Below, piece after piece: positions 6,423-10,687 of a DNA stretch of 10,687 nt. The first letter of the stretch is position 1, and each line of letters opens with the position of its first letter. A program made the position numbers and the translations under genes. Source of the DNA: Candidatus Heimdallarchaeota archaeon AB_125 (lineage in GTDB: Archaea; Asgardarchaeota; Heimdallarchaeia; Heimdallarchaeales; Heimdallarchaeaceae); the NCBI GenBank assembly GCA_001940755.1, contig MEHH01000068.1, forward strand, positions 1 to 10,687. Reading direction: 5' to 3'. Below the pieces are notes generated by a model. That model was not told the DNA's origin, did no database searches, and saw only the letters and a program-made list of their open reading frames with translations.

Positions 6423-8471
6423 TTATTCTTCTGGAACTACTTTGAATCGTCTAATAGCTAATGCTCCAATGACTGCAAGCCCTACTGATGAGACGAAGAT
6501 GATCAAAGCTAGGATATTTAAATTGATACCTGTACCAATAGAAGTATCCATGAAAACTTCTACTAAGAAGGTTTCATTATAACCATAACCTCTTTTATGT
6601 ATACGAATTGAAACATCAATGAATTGAGTTTTGATACTTTCTGCTGGTTCAATAATCCCTTCAAAGTTTATGTTGTCTCCAGTATTATTTAGATATTCAA
6701 TATTCACATCCGATTTTAATTCTTGAACAACAACCCATACTTGAATATCTGGGATAAAATTACCTTCATCACCTGTAACAGAAATACTTGTTGAAACATT
6801 ATCTCCTTCAATGATTGTTAAGTCTTCTATAATGAAATTTTCATAAGAGATTTGATGTTGTAGATTCAGTAACCATGATAATTGTCTCAAGAAAAGATAC
6901 TTGTTATCTGCTTTCAGTATATTAGAAGAGTTAAAGATATCAGCTGAAGCAAAAGCCAAAAGTTTTCCACCTCTTTGCAATTCCAATGCAGCTTGAATGG
7001 ATGCAGAATTATTTAATGAAATATCTTCTGTACTATTGAAAACACCATCTATTACTTGGTCGATATAAAAGTCTCCAGACTTGTTTATTGATGCATATAA
7101 ATCTCCTTCTTGAAACTGATAGTATCCTTCACCAAATTTTAGAGTTCCAAGAGTTTCATTCTCATAATCAAATCTTATTGCTGACCCTTGAATGTATTCA
7201 ATTGAGCTTACTGTTTGATTTGTTAGAATATTCGCTTGTGTTAAGTAAGGAAGATTGAGTATATCATTTGTATCGAAATCTATTGTAGAATTGATTCCAA
7301 TATTTTCTGAATAAAGCGTTTCGTTATATATTTGGAAACCGAAGTTGCTAAGTAGATCATTTAATTTACTATTTTCATCAGATGTGTCTCCAAGAACGTA
7401 TAAACTTCCACCGGACGCCACAAAAAATCTGATATCATCAATTTGATCTTCTGTTAAATCAGTGTGAGATCCTGCAAGAATTACTACATCCATATCTTTC
7501 ATTCTATCATACGTAATTGAGAAACCTTCGGATTCTTTCTTCAATGAATTATTAAAATCATATGAAGACATAATAGTATTTATTATGGAAAGTTCCTGTT
7601 CACCAGTATTTGATGAATCAGAAATGTATGTTAATATGTTTAAATTACTCAAATCTTCTTCATATGAGAAATAATCGTGAACGGTTTCTAAATGAATAGT
7701 GTTCCAAGCTGTCACTTCGCTTGTTATTTCTGTATATTTATAAGCAGCTGTGCTGTTTTGATAAACTATAAACAGATACCTTAAAGTTTCACCTTCTTTT
7801 AATGCTATATCTTTCCCGTCTGTGTCTTTGGAATCTAATTCTTTTGCAACTTCAAAAGAAACTTCATATCTGTTAAAATCATCCAGTTCTGTAGTTAATG
7901 CTGAAATAGAATTCTCATTTCCTGTCATATTGACATCTAAGACTAAGGAATCTGGTGTTGTTCCATTGAAGTATGCATCTTGAGAGTCCTCTTTCCTGTA
8001 ATTGATCACAATGGCATCATCTATGGTTTCATTACTATAACCAATTCTATTATCAAAATTCCTATCAAAAACTATTGAATACCAAGTATGTGTTTGGTTA
8101 TTATAGGAATCACCAACAGGGATTGTTGTGTTGATAGGTATGAAAATCTCACTAACATAACTAGCCCCCAAAAATAAATGAGTAGCATTTGATTGAACAC
8201 GAATGGTTAGATCTATTCTGTTGCCACTTGGTCCGAAACTTGCATGATGTATTGTTGCATTTTCCCACTCTCCAACATAACTTTCTAAATCTCCATCAAT
8301 TGCTGGAGGAGTGTTGTTCAGAAATACAATTTCTGCAAGAGGGGAATAAGTTATTTTTCCATTTTCTTCAATTGCTGTAGTTGTAAATGATATACCTACA
8401 AAACTTGCAGTAATTAAACTAACAATATATATAGATACAAACATTAGTTTTCTAAGATTTTGTGTTCGCAC
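6423..8471 (-). CDS. exported single-pass surface protein with sugar-binding-like and GldG/IFT52-like domains
   Basis: Not a named family. Counted from GTG 8471, the 682-residue protein has a basic N-terminus (RTQNLRK) and a hydrophobic signal at about 9-31. Then comes a beta-rich region (51-261) opening with PPAIDGDLESYVGEW, like the CBM9/DOMON-type start IDG...W. Next is an alpha/beta region (276-541) with VVILAGSHTDLTEDQ and FFVASGGSLYVLGD, closing with ASADIFNSSN...DN..LFLRQLSWLL; this is the pattern of the GATase-like/DUF4350/GldG-IFT52 group. A beta-sandwich and one membrane helix (about 653-674) precede RRFKVVPEE. Topology is therefore N-out with a small cytoplasmic tail. About 21 N-X-S/T sequons lie in the outer part, so heavy N-glycosylation is likely. 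The frame is open up to ATG 8618, but GTG 8471 has AAGGAG ten bases before it, a TATA-like box upstream, and an ideal signal peptide. Ligand unknown. Confidence 0.8.
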   Translation of the reverse strand: MRTQNLRKLMFVSIYIVSLITASFVGISFTTTAIEENGKITYSPLAEIVFLNNTPPAIDGDLESYVGEWENATIHHASFGPSGNRIDLTIRVQSNATHLFLGASYVSEIFIPINTTIPVGDSYNNQTHTWYSIVFDRNFDNRIGYSNETIDDAIVINYRKEDSQDAYFNGTTPDSLVLDVNMTGNENSISALTTELDDFNRYEVSFEVAKELDSKDTDGKDIALKEGETLRYLFIVYQNSTAAYKYTEITSEVTAWNTIHLETVHDYFSYEEDLSNLNILTYISDSSNTGEQELSIINTIMSSYDFNNSLKKESEGFSITYDRMKDMDVVILAGSHTDLTEDQIDDIRFFVASGGSLYVLGDTSDENSKLNDLLSNFGFQIYNETLYSENIGINSTIDFDTNDILNLPYLTQANILTNQTVSSIEYIQGSAIRFDYENETLGTLKFGEGYYQFQEGDLYASINKSGDFYIDQVIDGVFNSTEDISLNNSASIQAALELQRGGKLLAFASADIFNSSNILKADNKYLFLRQLSWLLNLQHQISYENFIIEDLTIIEGDNVSTSISVTGDEGNFIPDIQVWVVVQELKSDVNIEYLNNTGDNINFEGIIEPAESIKTQFIDVSIRIHKRGYGYNETFLVEVFMDTSIGTGINLNILALIIFVSSVGLAVIGALAIRRFKVVPEE

Positions 8472-8653
8472 TTTGAGTCCACTCCTTAAGAGGTGTATTA
8501 AAGCGCTAGCTTTTGCCTTTTTAAACTTTATTTCTGCAAAGAAGAATGAAGTACTATGTGATGCAACATTAGCAAAATACTTATTTGAATGAGATACAAC
8601 TGTATTATCGTAACTCAATTTAAAGTTGTGAGAAATCTCCGGAGAAGAAAACC
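8472..8653. promoter_or_regulatory. divergent promoter region between surface-protein and GTPase genes
   Basis: No gene is called here, assuming the GTG 8471 start for the minus-strand gene. On the minus strand AAGGAG (8482-8487) lies ten bases before GTG 8471. TTTAAAAA (8518-8525, minus) is a TATA candidate giving a start site near 8495 and a leader of about 24 bases. On the plus strand GGAG (8641-8644) precedes ATG 8654 by nine bases, with a weak TATA candidate around GTATTATC (8602-8609). About 80 bases lie between the two candidate TATA boxes, room for an operator, but no clear palindrome was noticed. Confidence 0.4.
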
Positions 8654-9877
8654 ATGACTGAATTAAGAGAAAAACTTCTAAAAGAAGAATTTCAAAAGCA
8701 AAAAAATACTAAAGATTTTCCAGTTGAAGCACTTCTAGATATTTCAGAAGATGAATCAAAATTCTTAAAGGAATTAGGATTGGAAACAATTGAAAATCTT
8801 GCAAATAATTGGAACGAACATTATGAGAAAATGATAAAAAAGATTCCAAAAGAAAGAGTCAACAGCTGGATAGCTGCTAGTCGTTTATTATCTCTGGAAG
8901 AAACAGAAAAAGTCACTACTGGTGCTAAGATAATCATGGTTGGAATTGATAACGCAGGAAAAACATCTCTTTCTATTGCATTGAAGCATAGAGGTGCTTT
9001 GTCGTTACTATTTCAAAAATTGTATGCTCTTACTCCTACTCGAGGATTATTAAGAAGTAAAATTGAAGTTTTTGGGTTGGATGTTCACATGCATGAACTG
9101 GGAGGACAAAGTATATACCGTGAAGATTACTTAACCAATCCACAACAATATTTTATTGGTACAGATATCATAATCTTCGTAATAGATGTTCAAGCCAAGG
9201 ACAGGTTTGAAGAGAGCTTTGAATATCTAAAACAAATAACAAACGTAACAAACGCATTGAAGCTCAAAGTTCCTTGGAAAATATTCTTCCATAAATCAGA
9301 TCCTGACTATGAAATTGATGAGAAAAGCACAGAAGTATTTAGTTCAATAATTGATTATATGTCAAACAATTGTCCTTTCTTCAATCCCGCTAAAGACTTC
9401 TTCAGGACAAGCGTGAAAATACGCTCATCAATTCTAGGTGCTTTCTCACATATCTTTAGAGAAATTTCCCTAATTGAACAAGGTATTCAAGAAGCATCTC
9501 AGCAAGTTGCTGAACAATTAAATGCGGATTTCTTTGGACTTTATGATTCAAGAAGCAATGTTTGTTTTGCTCAGTATAAAACAGATGAAAAATACATAGA
9601 TATTGCCCATAATGCATATTATGAAGCAATTGAAACGATTGTAAATATTAGAGAACCATTTTTACGAATACGCAGATATACTCTAGATGATGACATTAAT
9701 GAAATATTCATATTGCGTGATTTGCAATTCGGTGGAGATATTTATATCATGGCGGTACTGACGCAAGATGAAGAAATGGCAAGAAATCTTGATCAGGATG
9801 CAGTACAAGAAGTAATAGAAAATCAGTTAAGAGATTGGATTGAATTCAGAGGATACGCAGCTTTCCCACTTGATTAA
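8654..9877 (+). CDS. Rag/Arf-like small GTPase with N-terminal helical and C-terminal longin/roadblock-like domains
   Basis: This 407-residue protein has three parts. Residues 1-85 are helical; VEALLDISEDESKFLKELGL (24-43) resembles helix-hairpin-helix/SAM-like repeats. Residues 90-270 form a Ras-superfamily GTPase. G1 is GIDNAGKT (97-104), like the Arf P-loop GLD.AGKT. G2 is T129 within PTRG, like Arf PTIG. G3 is ELGGQ (148-152), with the Arf/Rag-type Gln. G4 is HKSD (213-216), His replacing the usual Asn exactly as in eukaryotic Rag/Gtr GTPases (HKxD). G5 is TSV (252-254). Residues 280-400 show a beta-beta-alpha-beta-beta-beta-alpha pattern (ADFFGLYDSR, NVCFAQY, a helix, FLRIRRY, NEIFILRD, DIYIMAVL) that fits a longin/roadblock domain, the same order as in Rag GTPases. 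No signal peptide, membrane segment or prenylation motif is seen. The start has GGAG nine bases upstream. GTP binding is very likely; partners and role are unknown. Confidence 0.88.
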   Translation: MTELREKLLKEEFQKQKNTKDFPVEALLDISEDESKFLKELGLETIENLANNWNEHYEKMIKKIPKERVNSWIAASRLLSLEETEKVTTGAKIIMVGIDNAGKTSLSIALKHRGALSLLFQKLYALTPTRGLLRSKIEVFGLDVHMHELGGQSIYREDYLTNPQQYFIGTDIIIFVIDVQAKDRFEESFEYLKQITNVTNALKLKVPWKIFFHKSDPDYEIDEKSTEVFSSIIDYMSNNCPFFNPAKDFFRTSVKIRSSILGAFSHIFREISLIEQGIQEASQQVAEQLNADFFGLYDSRSNVCFAQYKTDEKYIDIAHNAYYEAIETIVNIREPFLRIRRYTLDDDINEIFILRDLQFGGDIYIMAVLTQDEEMARNLDQDAVQEVIENQLRDWIEFRGYAAFPLD

Positions 9878-9893
9878 ATTCAAAACCTATTGA

Positions 9894-9901
9894 TTTTTTT
9901 T
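9894..9901 (+). terminator. oligo-T tract after GTPase gene
   Basis: Eight consecutive T residues, 16 bases past the TAA, fit an archaeal U-tract terminator. Beyond it, TTTCTATATTTG (9907-9918) could be the TATA box of tRNA-Thr, giving a 5' leader of about 45 bases for RNase P to remove. Confidence 0.4.
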
Positions 9902-9981
9902 ATTGGTTTCTATATTTGAACAATGATACTTTACAAGAATAAGAAAACAAAAAACAACAAATAAAGGAAATTCAGTAATAT

Positions 9982-10072
9982 GCCCCGATAGCTCAGCCTG
10001 GCTTAGAGCGGTGATCTCGTAAAACTTCGAGAAAGTCACAAGACGGGGGTTCAAATCCCCCTCAGGGCTCCA
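9982..10072 (+). tRNA. tRNA-Thr (anticodon CGT) with 12-nt intron, CCA encoded
   Basis: The acceptor strands GCCCCGA (9982-9988) and TCAGGGC (10062-10068) pair except for a C-A mismatch at the fifth pair. The D arm is GCTC/GAGC (9991-9994 with 10006-10009). The anticodon stem is GTGAT (10011-10015) with GTCAC (10035-10039). The T arm is GGGGG/CCCCC around TTCAAAT. The discriminator T10069 suits archaeal tRNA-Thr, and CCA is encoded at 10070-10072. The anticodon loop is 19 bases instead of 7. Removing 10022-10033, between positions 37 and 38, restores CTCGTAA with anticodon CGT (10018-10020), reading ACG. Without the intron the gene would not be a functional tRNA. Confidence 0.93.
10022..10033 (+). 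other. 12-nt tRNA intron with bulge-helix-bulge signal
   Basis: CTCG (10016-10019) pairs with CGAG (10028-10031) to give the 4-bp helix. The 3-base bulge AAA (10032-10034) lies on one side and TAA (10020-10022) on the other. Cutting each bulge after its second base removes exactly AAACTTCGAGAA and leaves a normal loop. The inner side has only a 5-base loop and no second helix, a relaxed form of the motif. The splicing endonuclease that would cut it is not in this window. Confidence 0.85.
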
Positions 10073-10095
10073 TATTGTTTCTTTTCTGCTTAAAG

Positions 10096-10105
10096 TTTAA
10101 ATATA
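10096..10105 (+). promoter_or_regulatory. TATA box of lipid kinase gene, leaderless
   Basis: TTTAAATATA is a strong archaeal TATA match. Its centre lies about 25 bases before ATG 10126, so transcription should begin at or within a few bases of the start codon. No Shine-Dalgarno is present, in line with a leaderless mRNA. T-rich bases between 10075 and 10090 may end the preceding tRNA transcript. Confidence 0.6.
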
Positions 10106-10125
10106 TGCAAAAAATCTAAATTATT

Positions 10126-10687
10126 ATGACTTCATATCTTTTTATTGTTAATCCAAATGCTAGAAATGGCGACATAGGAAAAATGTGGCCTAAAGTTGAA
10201 GAAGAAATTAAGAAACGAGGTTTTAATTATACAGTTGAAATGACCAAAGAACCAAAACATGCGATCGAAATAGCAAAAACAAGAGGGGAAAACTTTGATG
10301 TTGTTGTAGCAACAGGAGGAGATGGAACAGTAAATGAAGTAGCTAATGGATTGTATGGTCTTGACACAACTTTTGGAATCTTACCACTAGGTAATGGTAA
10401 TGATTATGCAATTGGAATAAAACTAGACGATAATTACCAAAGGAGCTTAGATATCCTTGAACAAGGTTTGACTTGTGACCTGACAGTTGGAATAGCTAAA
10501 GCAGATGAAGATGAAAGATATTTTGTTAACATAGTAGATACAGGTGTAGGTGCTACAGTTTCTGTTGCATCATTCACAGAAGCAAAATGGTTAAGAGGAT
10601 TTGTCAAGTATTACTATCTTGCTCTAAAGAAGTTATTTCAATATCGCTTAGTAAATACTGTGATGAAAATAGATGATAAAGAAGAAT
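10126..10687 (+). CDS. diacylglycerol kinase-family lipid kinase, 3' end outside window
   Basis: The first 187 codons of a DAGK-catalytic-domain protein (DgkB/YegS/BmrU type, usually about 300 residues) are present, and the frame is still open at the window end. Such soluble, membrane-associated kinases phosphorylate lipids such as diacylglycerol or related alcohols with ATP and Mg. Visible motifs are FIVNPNARNG (6-15), the start of the nucleotide-binding domain, then VVATGGDGTVNEVANGL (60-76) with the catalytic GGDGT, and ILPLGNGNDYA (85-95), where the family usually has LGTGND. The C-terminal beta-sandwich begins near 118 (CDLTVGIAKA) and YFVNIVDTGVGA (132-143) follows the family's F.N..G.G pattern. 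In an archaeon the substrate might be an archaeal lipid or a polyprenol rather than a bacterial diacylglycerol; the sequence does not decide. Confidence 0.9.
   Translation, partial: MTSYLFIVNPNARNGDIGKMWPKVEEEIKKRGFNYTVEMTKEPKHAIEIAKTRGENFDVVVATGGDGTVNEVANGLYGLDTTFGILPLGNGNDYAIGIKLDDNYQRSLDILEQGLTCDLTVGIAKADEDERYFVNIVDTGVGATVSVASFTEAKWLRGFVKYYYLALKKLFQYRLVNTVMKIDDKEE

Noticed and set aside
6176..6445. Plus-strand open frame of 89 codons
   Set aside because: It is antisense to the phosphoesterase start and the end of the surface-protein gene. Its latter part is a translation of an A-rich terminator, and it has no ribosome binding site.
8472..8618. N-terminal extension of the surface protein to ATG 8618
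   Set aside because: The added 49 residues would bury the signal peptide. The promoter and AAGGAG before GTG 8471 lie inside it. It remains possible if the protein has a long cytoplasmic N-terminus.

Overview
This AT-rich window reads as a chromosomal segment of an archaeon, most likely an Asgard archaeon. The archaeal evidence is a tRNA with a tiny bulge-helix-bulge intron, TATA-type promoters with short or absent leaders, GGTGA-type ribosome binding sites, and an archaeal-type Tsr3. The Asgard lean rests mainly on a eukaryote-like small GTPase with an Arf-like P-loop, a Rag-like HKxD motif and a C-terminal longin/roadblock-like domain. A Heimdall-type lineage is a guess that the window cannot prove.

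Layout, left to right. tRNA-Arg(CCT) is followed closely by tsr3 (rRNA aminocarboxypropyltransferase). Next come bshA and bshC, convergent with a 6-bp overlap of their 3' ends; these are the first and last enzymes of bacillithiol synthesis. bshC is divergent from a VOC/glyoxalase-fold gene, and one AT-rich box between them could serve as TATA element in both directions. A 53-residue zinc-ribbon gene (4205-4366) and a polytopic flippase-like membrane protein follow. The latter converges on a metallophosphoesterase with only 2 bp between them. Upstream of the phosphoesterase on the minus strand is a large exported, single-pass protein with about 21 N-glycosylation sequons. It is arranged head to head with the HhH-GTPase-longin protein. 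The window closes with an intron-containing tRNA-Thr(CGT) and the first 187 codons of a diacylglycerol/lipid kinase, probably on a leaderless mRNA.

Functional themes. (1) Thiol metabolism: bshA and bshC, with the adjacent VOC protein as a possible thiol-dependent detoxification partner. (2) Translation: two tRNAs and Tsr3. (3) Cell surface and membrane: the flippase-like protein, the sequon-rich surface protein and the lipid kinase. (4) Regulatory GTPase biology: the Rag/Arf-like protein. Most genes appear to be single transcription units with their own promoters; strands alternate and no long operon is visible. No insertion sequence, CRISPR array or prophage gene was seen.
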